Of a stretch of 64,000 nt of DNA, positions 48,601 to 60,320 are shown one piece after another. Both the position numbers and the translations under genes were made by a program. The number at the start of each line of letters is the position of its first letter. Positions within the stretch are counted from its first letter, which is position 1. The stretch spans positions 1-64,000 of the forward strand of contig CAJFCV020000004.1 of NCBI GenBank assembly GCA_904066235.2, given 5' to 3'. The DNA comes from Bursaphelenchus xylophilus (Eukaryota; Nematoda; Chromadorea; Rhabditida; Aphelenchoididae). The notes beneath the pieces were generated by a model, which did no database searches, had not been told where the DNA came from, and saw only the letters and a list, made by a program, of their open reading frames with translations.

Positions 48601-49993
48601 ACAACATGGGAGTGGGTGATTCAACAAAACACCGCTGAGGTTTCCCAAAACCGCAAGAAGTCTAAACACCAGCGAGGGACAAGAGCCGTAAACAAACAGA
48701 GAATAGTATTTTTGCGACTCTAAACATTCGACCTTTTTTGTTTGACAATTTATTTAGGCCGAGTCGCCGGGGTTACTTAAACAAACAAAACTGTCCAAAA
48801 CACAAATAAACGACAGCGATACCAGCCGCGAATAAGGTAGCCCGCCTAGAATGTTGAGGCGTAATTTTATGGCTGGCCAAGAGAATACGTAATAAAACAT
48901 CGATACGACAAATTACGAGGGAAAATAAGAAAAGTGCCCGAGCTGAATTCTAGTAAAATTTGCGTAGATGGCCTAGCTACACCCTCTTACAATCACTGAA
49001 AATTTCAGCTCGCCTTTTGTAGAAAATGTCGAGATGTTATAAAATCTTCAGTGAGGCTTTACAAAAAAAGGAGAGAGGGACTGACAACAAATGTTTACGG
49101 ATCTAAAATGTTCTGCAACCGATTTGTGGCCTGGATAGATCATGCTTGCAAACAAAACTGAACTCTGCTTCCCGAGAATTTCCTTTGTAAATAACGTATG
49201 GCCTTTAAATTGTGCCTACGTCAACGAAGCGCGTCTCACTACCGTTTTGAAACTACAACATGAAACAAAATTTAAGTATGATTGATGTATACAAATTACT
49301 ATTACTTTTTTGTATCAAAAAACCCGTTCTCATCGAAACTGACAAAGGCATTATTAACACGGAAGACAAAGAGTTTTTGCAGCCTACCCGATGAAACTCC
49401 TGGGCATTCATCGTGGAGGGCGGCGCTGAGATCGCATTTAGCAAGGCATTCAGCTGGCCCTGATTGCTCAACCCGTGCTGCTGTTGTTGCAACTGTTGGA
49501 GTTGTTGGAGCAGCGCGTTGTTCAGCACTTGCTCCAGTTGTTGCAGTCGTTGGGTTTCGCTGTTCTTGGCGGCGTCATTGATCCCACTGCCTTCGGGCAA
49601 GGTCGAAGAGCTGGCGAAGCCCGGATTCAGCGAGGCCGGCAGTTCGGGGTCGGCGTCGGCGCGATGCACGGACGGTGCTTCGTGCTTTCCTGCGGAGCCT
49701 GCGGTTTCATGGATTGTTCGCTTGGCAATTTCGCCGCCAGTTGGCGATTCCGTCGCCACGGTTGTACACTGAAATTCAACTTTTGGTGATTGAAATTTTG
49801 CGTTCTCATTTGGCCACAATCTAGCTTATGATTGAGCGAGATTTTGTCATATGGGCGTGAAAAATTAATTTTTTATAAAGACTTTACTCGACGGCAGAAG
49901 CCGGTATTCATCCTGAAATTTGTCAAAAAGTGTCGCATTTTTCCCGATTTCCGATTTAAGAATCTCGGTCGTCTCAGGAAATGGGAATGACAT
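42625..49993 (-). CDS. fkh-7: FoxP-family forkhead transcription factor (fkh-7 orthologue)
   Basis: Eight exons with matching phases: 49993-49889, 49768-49388, 45888-45579, 45287-44941, 44365-44225, 44034-43627, 43565-43088 and 42980-42625, giving 841 aa. Domains in order: a Gln-rich stretch ([12 protein letters not shown]) in exon 2; a C2H2 finger [21 protein letters not shown]...H followed by a leucine zipper ([19 protein letters not shown]) in exon 4; [11 protein letters not shown] and the forkhead ([40 protein letters not shown]) across exons 6-7, continuing [13 protein letters not shown] and VKGAVWTV. Finger plus zipper plus forkhead is specific to FoxP, which binds DNA as zipper-mediated dimers and mostly represses. 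The intron 49387-45889 is about 3.5 kb. Exon 1 is short and is supported by phase and donor only. Confidence 0.95.
44679..44706. repeat. Short perfect hairpin in a FoxP intron
   Basis: AAACCACTTTTC, loop GCGT, GAAAAGTGGTTT: a 12-bp perfect stem inside the intron between the finger exon and the next exon. Role unknown; it may be the remnant of a small foldback element. Confidence 0.7.
46103..46232. mobile_element. 130-bp MITE with CAGTGAGGGACC ends
   Basis: Starts CAGTGAGGGACCTGCTCCAATGG and ends CTATTGGAACCGGTCCCTCACTG, flanked by TA on both sides. The inverted arms extend about 58 bp with a few mismatches (inner words AACGTCT and AGACGTT). Tc1/mariner-type ends, no coding capacity. Confidence 0.88.
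46377..46718. mobile_element. Palindromic MITE, family M2, in the FoxP intron
   Basis: The ends TATAAAGGTAGTCATATAAG and CTTATATGACCACCTTTATA are inverted, and the arms extend beyond 100 bp (AAATCGCGATTGTCGGTGCAC and GTGCACCGACAATCGCGATTT). The centre has TTAAGCACTTAAG. Better preserved than the copy at 36715-37000. Confidence 0.9.
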
Positions 49994-52900
49994 AATGGAC
50001 GAATGATTAACGGCCTTTCTGTTTAGTCAACAAACCCAAACAAACCTGTTGAGTCACAATGGATGCACTTTGTTCGGACAGACGCGCCTTATCCGGCCTG
50101 GATTTTCGTCCTTCTAGCGACGTCGTGAGCCTCTCTCGAACGGCGACAAACGATGTAGGAGACGTTGTAAAAGCCCGTAAAGTAGACGACCACCTTCTGG
50201 CGGTTGGTGAAGCGACTTAGCAAGGAATATCGCCGACCGGTAAAAAATTGCTGAAAAACGTTGAAACCGTGACTTGAGATATAAAACGGTTGGGCCCGCG
50301 GTTAGCGCAGAAAGAAAAATCACAAAAATTTCGCACAGCACGTCTCAAAAACCTCATTTGCCTTATTAGAGAAATCGCTAAATTTGAACGCCAATCCAGG
50401 GTTGAAGTTTGTATGGAATATGTCATATTTAGCATTGTGGAATTAAGTGATTCTTCGCGTCAAATTTGCCAACACTATCTCGATTTTGCAAATTTCAGTT
50501 TGCAATAAATATATACTGGAAGTACAATGTAAATCTTTACCAACAATATTTTTAAACATGCGACTAATAGCTGTTGTTTTTCTGGTTTTCCAAGGCCTCG
50601 ATTGGCTTTGGATTTTCTGAGATTCATATGTGGCCTAGAGGCTCTGGGGCAAATTTCTAGCATATTCAAGAGTCGAAAAATAAGCAATTTCCTTCTTATG
50701 CCATTTTAGTCGTATCTCTTTTGATTTCACATTTTCATATTCAGGACTCGTCACATTCTCTAGTTATGTCGATATATCTTAGATCCGTTGCGTTCTTGCG
50801 CACAATCCGATCGTTTTCCCCGGCAGTGGTATCATAATTTCAAGGGAAAGTCAACAAGACGTGTTTACCTTTTATAGGTCGCACAGACGCCGAGCTGTTG
50901 TGTAATCAAAAAAAGGAGAGAATGGAGAGAAAGTGTTTCAAAATAAAGCGCACTCCATCAAAACAACAGAAAACGAACGTTTACAAAAAAAAACCACCCC
51001 GGCTGACTCCTCAGGGTGTTCTTTACCGGCGACAGCAGAGAAGCGGCTCTCCGCCGAAGAGACTAGCAGAAAGACAGACGACTTTCTAGGCAGCTGAGCG
51101 AAAAACAAAACAAATTTGTTGGCTCCGTTCGAACCGTTTAATGCCCACGGAGCCAATGAATGAATTGCGAGCTGGGAAAGCAGTTGAACATGCTGAAGCC
51201 TGCGGATGAGAAAGCTTCCAAATAAGGTGCCAATTCAGCGGTACGAGGGCTCCCAGCTAAAAGCGACCGTTCTCAAACCGAAACTGTTAGATTTTGATCA
51301 AGTTTGGCGTAAATCAAGGAGACCATTTTGAAAGGCAAATAAGAGTGGCAGGTTGTCCTTTGCAGAAAAAATCAGGGTCAAAATGTTTCAAAAGGAAATC
51401 AAATTTTTTAGGCAGCAGATTCTCAAAAATAGGGCCATAAAAATTTTTCTCTGACCGCGCTCTCCTTTTCGCATACTGGGCAGCAAAGATTGTTGAATAT
51501 CTCGGCCATCGTTGCAATTCGGAAGCTAAAATTTTCAATGAGCGTAGCGCAGCCTATGTAGATAGGGTATTCGAGTCAAATTTTTAAGAAATGTAGTCGC
51601 CCTATCGTGAGACCATGATTGTTAAAAACTTTTGAGACTGTATTTTTCATTGGGCATTCGACTGGTCTTAAAGGTCCTCCTGTTTCCAAAATTGAAACAA
51701 AACCTATGAAATTCGTCATGCAAAGTCTATAGCTTATATTGACAACAGACCTATAGCCCTGTGTTGTTTACTAATCATTTTGCCGGACCGCAAGCCAGCT
51801 TTGCCTCGCACTCTCTGTTGTTTCCGCGCTCTCCCATCCGCTCCGTCTACGTTTTGTTTTGCCTCACTCTTTTTTTCCATATGTTACTCGCTCTTATGCA
51901 AACGTTTCTTTTAATCTTGAAAACAATTTTTTTTCGGCTCTCTGGAAATCAGTAAACAGTGCAGGTTTAGGGCAGCGAAAATTGGGAGAAAACACACAGG
52001 CCGGTTTTGTTTACATGAAGCCGGCATTCGTAAAAGTGCAATTCGAGGAGCTCGAACAGAAATAATAGTCACGGGACCGTCTGTGGAGATAGTAAACCCG
52101 ACAAGTGCGTTGGCAGTTTGATGATACAACAGCGCGCTCTAGGAAGGTTGAGAAAAAGATTTCTTTGAAAACATGTCGCCAAAAATGGCGCAAGACATAA
52201 AAATTTGCCGACGCAAATGACATCTTTTACCAGCCCTATTTTCCAAGAGAGTAGGCAAAAGGAAGAGAGTCGGCCGGAGCACAAGCCTCTTTCGCCAACA
52301 TAGATGTTTGCAAACTTCGTTTCTATAAATTGATCCCAGAAACATGCCACTGTAAAAAACCGTATTTTTTATCCAAAAGTCGGGAAAAAGTTTAAAAAGT
52401 TTTCCATTTAGCGGCCAAAAAATTGCCTTGGTTGTTGGAACAAACAAGCATAAACTTCGCTAAATGCCTTAGGAGACCTTATTTTTTAATCTTCCCAACG
52501 TTTGAACGCGATTAAAATGGTCATATGTAGCGTAACTCTTTGTAAAGGCAAAATAAACACGCATACGACGAAAGCTGGAAATAAAATGTGATTTCAACCC
52601 TTTACTCAACCTTTGCATCCTTGAAAGTCTTCTTCACACAACAAGAATCCTACACAATCTAGGAATCTCCAATTTACTCAGTCTTTTGGCAGCAATTTGC
52701 CTTTAAACTACAAACACACTAATAATAATGTCATCAAAAATCCGAAATCCCCCACTCCCCAGAATCCCGGGGACACAAGTCTGGTTTAAGATAGAGTATT
52801 TTAATAAACAGAGCGAGGGCCGTCCATGGGGCAAACGCGAAAAGAGAATTTTTTTACTCACAAACAAAATAAAATAAACATGTGACGAAGGGAAATGAAA

Positions 52901-55900
52901 TACACAATCTAGATGGGGTTGCAATAAAATTCTGGAGCATATAATCGACAATCAAAAGGCCATGGTAAAAAAAACATCGTAATTTAACTAGAGAAACTAC
53001 AACTTGTTTCAAAAATTTTAAAAAATCTGAATGTTGACATCAAAAAAAATGAGATAACTCAAAAAGTGTAGTATGAATCCTGATGAAACAGGGCAAAAAT
53101 TTAAAACCCTGAAAATTTTAATTCGCGTTACACCGAAACTGCCGAGATTTGTACGGCAAAAGTAAAAAATATAATATGGGAAAATAACAAAAATAAGACA
53201 AAAAAATCTATTTTGTCCTAAAAATGGGCTTGTTAGATTGCTAACAAAAGCTAAATTTCTTCCGAGAAGAATTATCAAACATATAGGAGGAAGAATGATG
53301 TTCTTCCTCTCGCCGGCTCTCCTCATTTGGCGTGCTCTCTCAAAAAAAAGATGTCGTTTACGATTTCCGCAAAAGAGAGCTGAATTCACTTCGAGATCTG
53401 TTGAAACTGATTTTTACACCAAAAATCATTTTTTTTAGTCGGAATCATTTGCGTTAAAAACGCTCAAAAATATCCAAAAAAATCTCAAACGAACCTTGGA
53501 AATCAATTCGCTCTCAAAAAATCACCCACAATACCATCGGCTGCACATAAACGACATTTCAGTTTAAGAGAGTTCACTATAAAACGTGTAGAGAATTTCG
53601 TTCTAAATAAAGCCCCAATTTATGAAACGTCTATCCCTCCATTTTTCGTCACGAGAGCGGCCAAAGGGGTATGACTGGACAAAGCTCTCGGTTAGTAAAC
53701 GAACATTGAAAGTCTTTTTTTCCACCCGCTCTCCGCTAAACAATTTGTTTTGACTTTTGCTTGGTTTTCTGTTTTGAAAAAAAATCGTGGTCGCCGGTAC
53801 CACCCCGTGATTTCTCCTATGCCGGAATACAAACTCCGACAAAAAACGGTTGCGTAAATGCGAATTCGGTGAACGGAAGGCGGAATTGCTCAGTCTGTAA
53901 CTCACAGCGAGTTGATATGCAAACAAACATCTCAGATGCTGGTGAAGCTAGCGTAACTTTGAGTTCTAGTGACTGAACAGATTTAGGCCGACCTAAAAGG
54001 CTTGCTTCGGCAATAACTTGAAAAACAAAAGACCGAAATCTACAAAAACTGATTTTTTGGGGACATCAAGGTTTCCACTTTTTAGAGCGATATTGTTTAT
54101 CATCCCACAGCCCTTTGACGATTTGTAAACAACAGTTCAATGTACTTTACTCAAAATGAATCGTGAGAATCGGCTGTTTTTAAAAATAGAAGTAGAACTT
54201 TGCCGAGATGAGTTGAGAAAATTTAATGGCCAAAAGCCCTAAGGTGATGCAATAAAAAACAGTGATATGCCAAAAAAGGCCCGTGCATTACAAAAAAACA
54301 CTATGTATGTAAATTTTAGTTCCGCAATTTCTCAGTTATTGGCCACTGAAACCCTAAATGCCACTCCACACCTTTAGTATTCCTTTGACCCTATACAGAT
54401 CCCATCGCCCCAGAACCCGGCTCAAAAACGCCTAAAGACATCCCCTGTCCCACGTCTTGGCCCAAAAACTGCTTTCTGGAGCGTATTTACCTCGTCCCAA
54501 ACAGTACTAAATCCGTGTGTTTTGTGATGGCCGAAATTTCCGAAAATCAGCGGATTAGCAACTTTTGACGCGGCCAAAGCGGCTAATCGACCCTAATTCG
54601 TTGTCCCGTTGGCTTAGCGGGCTCGGGAACGGGGATTCGATGAGGATGGCGGGGATTAGAAGGGCTCTATGGCTCTTCGTGCGTTCCTGACGTTCTCGGT
54701 AAACGCCGTGTCATATGGTTAGGGGCACGTCTCGGCGAAACAACCACATGACAATATCCCATACACAACTGGTTTTGTATTCTTAGGCGCGGTTGGTTAT
54801 ATTAAAGAATGGGTCGAAATGTCGTCAGCTAATAAATAAGAGCTTAAAACGTCGTCCGCAGGAAAGGTCGCTCTATAATTTGACAAAGGAAGTGCTCAAT
54901 GTTCGGAGCTCAGGTTTGCTCAAAAAATGACATTACTGCTCTATGTAGGCGGTTAATCACATGCTGATATTTTAACCGTCGCTTTTCCAGCCCGGCTGAG
55001 ATATTCAACCTTTGCCGAGACGCAGGTCAGAAGAGAGCTGGAGAAGCAGTGCCTGAGATTTTATGCAAAAAGTCTACACGCTTATTTATTGCTCGTTCTA
55101 TTTGTTCAAGATTACGCGCTACGGTGGAGATATCAGCCTGGTTCGAAAATAATGAGCCCTCTGTCGCAACAAAAATTGCATCACCGCCGAGAAAGTGAAT
55201 AGTGTCGCGTTGCTTACAAAGTCTTGCTCTAAATTTGTGCCACGTTTCGTCAAAATCTCAGCGTTGCGCCTCAAGCACTTCCTTTTCAAACTCATTTTTG
55301 ACTACTAAAATGTAATCGGTTTATGAAATTTCGTTTAGAATTATGACATAATGTTAATAAAAAACCATTAAGACTGGGAATGATTTCGCAAAGCCCCCCT
55401 CCTCCATCCCCAAACATTAAACATCCGTGGCGGAGAAGAGGGCCGAAAAGGAGCCCCCCGGTTGTTTTGTTTGTTTGTGTAAATTTGGCGCCCCCTTCCT
55501 GCGTCTTTTTCGGGGCGAGCCCAAGAGGCCTTTAAGGCTCTCTCGCGGCCGAGTTTGTTTACGTTATTTTGAATGGTAAAGGATGTTAGAAACGTTTTTT
55601 CCACCCCTTCTCGTCCCCACCCAAAAGCCGCAGGGATAATAAACCTTTGCATTATTGTTTGCGACAAACATGTACGCACATTTCGCAGTGCTGAGAGAAA
55701 GTGAAGTTGCAAAAAACACGGTGGAAAATTGATAACAGAACACTTGGTTAACTCAAAAATGCTATAAATAGATGTTGCCAATCTGTGTGGAAATTCCAAC
55801 GCCTGGAACGGCTCGGAACGGTGGGAGAAAAAAACAGAGTGTTGGCGCGGGTCGGCAAATTTTGCTTCAAGGTCAAGGAGAAATTCTATTTGCTTTAAGG

Positions 55901-56595
55901 TCATTGCGAAATCAATTGATAGCGACTAGACGTCTCTTCAGGCATTTTGTAAGCAAAAAATATTTTGAAACAAAATATGTCGCATTTGTTAGTCATTAAA
56001 AATGTAATGAGTATGTTTTGTTTACAAAACGTTTTGTCATAGAGAAGTTTTTGCCATAATCCCGACAAAACTTAGTTTCAAAATACTTGTAATCGGACCT
56101 CGCGATTATCAGCTGATTGCCATCTGTTTATTTTTACAAAATCGTTTGCGACACCTTGCTACATCCGACATATTAAACCCAGCAAAAATTTATGATGACC
56201 TAGCCCCCCTCCCTCCCTGATAAACTTCTCGAAGCAAAAAAACATCTTCCGCGAACCGCTGAATCAGCCCGGACTGTCTTAACCGCTCTTTCGTAAGCGC
56301 TGTCAACACAACGCAGCCAGCCATTGCCCGCCCTACGCTTGTTTTGTCCGGGGGAAAAAAAGGTCAACAAATAAAGGAAGCGGGCCGCGGAGAGGGGGAA
56401 CGATCGGAACGGTGCCTTCGCATGCTCGGGTGCCTGTTCCTTCACCCCACTCTGCTACTCGCCGTGCCCCCTGCCCAACTCCGTTGACCCCAACAAACAA
56501 CCCGGGAGCGAGAGAGGGGGCGCGCGCGGGATTTGTGTTTGTCGCGAGCAACCCGAAGAACTTGCCTCGGCGGCCGGTTCGGACTACGGTAAACA
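47193..56595. promoter_or_regulatory. Cluster of forkhead core sites TGTTTAC/GTAAACA
   Basis: Thirteen exact 7-mers, at 47193, 47293, 47844, 48689, 49092, 50862, 51765, 51952, 52008, 54125, 55556, 56019 and 56589, in the large FoxP intron and the 7 kb upstream of its start. Base composition would predict roughly two. TGTTTAC is the classic forkhead core. Autoregulation of the FoxP gene, or control by another forkhead factor, is an inference. Confidence 0.35.
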
Positions 56596-57760
56596 ACGCG
56601 GTTTGTTGTGCGGCGGGACCGACAACTGTTGGAGACTTGCAACGTGTCTAGCAGCAAAATTATGCCAAATGAGAGCGTTCGAACTGGGAAAATTTGCGAG
56701 CAAATTTAGAAAGGGGTTTTTTTTCAGAGCACATTGGAGAGGGCAAGCCCGCGCTTTGCAGAAAATAAAGCGATTTGTTTTTTGGCTGGCCGTCCCTCCT
56801 CATTCTACGAACTCACTCGGAAAACCGTTGCGTAATATGTCTCCTGCAAGTAAAAATCGCGAGCTAAGATTTTCAGCAATCGATTTGCATCGTATTTGGA
56901 GTGCCAACGCCAATTTCAGGTATATCCGACAGTTTCCTTTCGAGTAGCTCCACACTGAAGTAAACCTATTAACCGACAAATCGTCCAGAACAAACCAATC
57001 TTATCGCCTGTTGTTTATACAGAACACTCATTATATGTATTTCCCTCGCCCTTCGCGAAAAACGAAAACCAATGGGCAAAGATTTATGAAGGCAGTTTAC
57101 GCTCCTCCAACCAGACTGGAGAACATAAATAAAAATACTGAAAACAACAACAATCCCCTTCCCCTCTTCGTCCAGCCATCCAGCCATTCGCTTCGAATTC
57201 TATAGAACGAACTGTTTTCGGTGTTTTCTCCGTAAAACTGCTTCGACAAAAAGTGCATTGCACTTTAGGGCCGCACTGCGAGGCACGGAAAGACATTTTT
57301 TGCCGTTTTCCGAAGCGAAATTTCGAGCGAAGGCGATAGGAACTTGTGCAAAAGTGCAAACAGTGCGTCTGGCGAATTCTGACCCAGATAATTGGGCCTG
57401 TGGCGAGGTTCGGAGAGGCCCAGAGGGCTGAGATCTTGGCGATAGGTCAAGTTAAGCCACGAAAAAGTCATTTCTTAAAATTTTAAATTTAAAAACGCAA
57501 AACAGCTTGTTTATCTTAACGTCTGTCTTCATATGTCATAATATCTTGTATAAAAATATGGCTAAAGATCTCAGCCGTCCTTGCAGAGCGCATGCCAAGA
57601 TTTTACGAAATTGATGTGAAGGCCCTGCAGTATCGTTGTTTAAATTTCAAAGGAAATCCAAACAACTGTATAGTTGTATCGGCGTCTATTTGTCACTAAC
57701 CCTTTGACCTCACCGACCCTTCAATATGAATTTATTCAAACAAATCTAAGGCACTTTTTA
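49994..57760. other. Intergenic region between FoxP and the sre genes
   Basis: About 7.8 kb without a recognisable gene. It should hold the FoxP promoter (transcribed leftward). It contains forkhead core sites, satellite-1 relics at 51440-51600, 55228-55272 (inverted) and 56740-56890, and CT-rich words such as CGCTCTCC. The longest open frames (for example the 178-codon minus frame ending at 55368) have no domain or exon structure and are not called. Confidence 0.5.
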
Positions 57761-57958
57761 TACTAGTCCTTCCGGAAAGTCGCCGGACTGATTTTTGGGG
57801 TTTGCACTGTGCGAAAAAAGTCAGGGTGCGAGCGACATCCCAAAAAACCCTATTGCACGGTGCAAAAGGCAAGAAATTGCACAGTGCAAAGTGAACTTTC
57901 ATTTTCGCAGAGTGCATATCGCGCATTTCAGTCCGGCGACTTTCCGGAAGGACTAGTA
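57761..57958. mobile_element. 198-bp MITE with about 31-bp perfect inverted ends
   Basis: TACTAGTCCTTCCGGAAAGTCGCCGGACTGA at the left is matched by its exact complement at 57928-57958. The interior has two GCAC/GTGC-rich pieces (TTGCACTGTGC, TTGCACAGTGC). Flanking TA pairs fit a TA target site. It lies just past the stop codon of the first sre gene. Confidence 0.88.
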
Positions 57959-57987
57959 CATTCAACAGGTGATTCTTTACGCTGTCC

Positions 57988-60320
57988 TTATCGCCTGGAG
58001 CAAAGTTTATTGGGTTCAAGGTCTTCCCATGACGAGCGCAGTTGGGAGAAGTAGATATCCTTCTCCTCGGACTGTGCAAACTCGATTTTGGCACCAACCA
58101 GCGATCGAACCGGTCGTTTGGGAGATGGGAGCGGTTCGACTTTCCTGATGAAACAGACCACTCCAATTATGGCACGAGTCATCCTGAAAGATTTTTATTA
58201 TTTTTATTGGAAAGTACCAATTTGCGTCGTTCGATTTTCTTCAAACTTGGCAACAATGCTTTGCATACTTCACTTTTCAATCGTTTAATGTTTTAGCGCA
58301 CGCTTTGCAAGGGTTGCTTTGCGGTACGTGAAACGACTCTCAAAAAAAAACTGATTTTTTTCATTTTCGCTTGGTGGTTTTTGCTTAGCACGTGCTGCAT
58401 ACATATTCCTTAAAAACATCTATATTCATTCATGCCAAGTATCGTCCATGCCTGGTCGGAGTTCAAGTACACACTCTTTGTAAATTTCGGCGTAAAAATG
58501 TGGTTGGTTTTTGAAAAGCGCGGGGTAAAATTCTCGCCGGTGGATTAGCTAATTCTAACCAAAATCTTTGCCTAATCGGTCAAAATTGGAAGGTTGCATT
58601 TTGAGCACCTTCAACCCCATCATATTTCTAGCCTTACCTTCGAATTTTCCGCCGATAAACATGGTTGCTCAACATGCACAAGGCCACAAACGAAAATGCA
58701 TAAAACGGGATGATCATATTGAAACAGATCAAGTATACTCTCCGTGTGCGGTCGTCGACTGTAGCGTTCGCAGTGATCAATACAGCGCATCCGACCGTAT
58801 CCATTATTGTACAGACAGAGGCTCCAACAAGCATGGTTCGAAGAGAGCGCACGTTCTCCGAAAGCTGATATCTGGTGGTGAGTTTGTATGCTGTGACATT
58901 GTCAAAATTTTCGTACAATCGCACGTTCTTTCTCAAACAGTAGACGAAAACCTGAAAGAAAACAGAAATGTTGACGTATATAAATGTTGTACATCGCTGC
59001 TCAAGGGTTCGATGTGCGACGCTGGTATATTATTTGTTTTTAATTTTTACACACAAGTTATTTCCGGGCCGCATTTCAATTTCACAAAATTTTAGAGGCT
59101 CTTATTATCAAAAAAAAAATGTGCTGATCATGAGTGTATATATAAAACTTTGATGCCCAATCTTGGGTTTAAGGGTCGAAAATGCCCAAAAACTAACTAA
59201 ATTTCCCTAAAAAAGGCGCTGGCATTCAAACGATAAAAAACGCGTCGGTCCCTTCCTTCGGCAAGGAATGGTGTGGCCGAGTGGCTAGTGCCGTAGTCTG
59301 GTAATCAAGAACGCGGACGCCTCATGGGTTTGATCTTCCTTTTGGCCCAAATCATCTTTTTTGAAGTTGAAGGTCAGAAAGCAAATTTCTGTACCAAAAC
59401 TTTCTTATTACGTCTTAGAAACTTAAAATTAAGCGAGAAGCTTTCCAATAAATAAGGATTAATAACGTTCAACTTACAAAGACGACGACCATCCCATAAA
59501 GCCACACGCCAAAGGTTGGATACGCAATGTTGATGTTGACTAAAAACATATCATTTTGGTGAATTGTCAGCCCTTCCGAAAAACTCCGTCTTCGAAACCC
59601 ACCGTAATAAAAGAGGAAAAACGAAACACAAGCAGCACATAGTTGAATGAACAGATTCAACGGAAGTGTCCATGTCAGCTCTGTATATTCGTACTGGTCG
59701 AACAACTTTGTTGCCAAATGGCGCTCGATTGCAATATTTGCATTCCCAATGTAGTAAGCGGCCATGACGGAGAGTCGGCACACTTCGATTAGTCTTAGTT
59801 TCGGGTCACAGTGGAAAAAGAAGACCGCCGAGGCTGAAATGAAGCCATTGTACTGTGATGCGGAGGCCGAGAGGCTTATTGCAGGAGGTCTTGTTAGCAA
59901 GGATGAATTAGACGTAAAAAATAGGAGTCCTGGTGTTCAAACATGTGTATTCATATTATATATAATTTTTCCGTTATCTCCAAAGCCGTCAGCAAAGGGG
60001 GCCTTGCCCGATAACCCAAACTCACCAACAGCATGCCCATTGCTCCAACACTCAATAAAAGTCAATGTCCTCAAAACAATGACGACCAAAAACGGCCAGA
60101 ACATGCAAAAGATCAGCCTCATCAAATTGCGATGGTAAATTGGCACAGTCCAAAAAACATAGTATCCACACACGACGGCTACGAACGAAAACGTCATCGC
60201 CGCCACTTCGACTATGTCGATCAAGACGAACGGAGTTTCGGCGCTGAACCGGATAAAGTCCGAGTTCGCTTTACAATACAGAGCCCATGAGTCGGTGAAG
60301 ATCACCATGATTGGCATCAT
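57988..60320 (-). CDS. Sre-family nematode chemoreceptor (7TM GPCR), gene 1
   Basis: Four exons: 60320-60026, 59833-59478, 58951-58638 and 58183-57988. All borders are GT..AG and the phases add up to 386 aa. Exon 1 encodes an extracellular start and the first two helices (TPFVLIDIVEVAAMTFSFV, IYHRNLMRLIFCMFWPFLVV). Exon 2 has the Sre-type loop NIAIERHLATKLFDQYEY. Exon 3 has the Sre hallmark YKLTTRYQLSENVRSLR and further helices. Exon 4 ends KIEFAQSEEKDIYFSQLRSSW, the usual Sre C-terminal signature. Sre receptors act in sensory cilia of chemosensory neurons; the ligand is unknown. The next gene to the right, in the same orientation, is a paralogue. Confidence 0.92.
59266..59345 (+). pseudogene. 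Possible class II tRNA remnant
   Basis: GGTGTGGCCGAGTGGCTAGTGCCG looks like the D-arm of a Leu or Ser tRNA, and ATGGGTTTGATCTTCC stands where the T-arm (GGGTTCGAATCCC) should be. The anticodon stem does not pair well and the acceptor ends do not match, so it is at best a degenerate copy inside the second intron of sre gene 1, on the opposite strand. Confidence 0.4.

Larger units (their letters stand above)
45889..49387 (-). other. Large second intron of the FoxP gene
   Basis: About 3.5 kb between donor GTAGGC (49387) and acceptor TATTTCAG (45889). It holds two MITEs (46103-46232 and 46377-46718), several TGTTTAC forkhead core words, and diverged satellite-1 fragments (about 48096-48140 and 49009-49045, both with AGCTCGC and CGAGAT words). 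Long first or second introns in transcription factor genes often hold enhancers; that is an inference here. Confidence 0.8.

Noticed and set aside
54600..54660. tRNA-like A box TGGCTTAGCGGG with a nearby GATTCGAT
   Set aside because: The spacing between the A-like and B-like boxes is too short and no cloverleaf can be drawn.
55368..55904. 178-codon minus frame upstream of FoxP
   Set aside because: The longest unassigned frame in the right half, but residue use is erratic and no motif or splice signal supports it.
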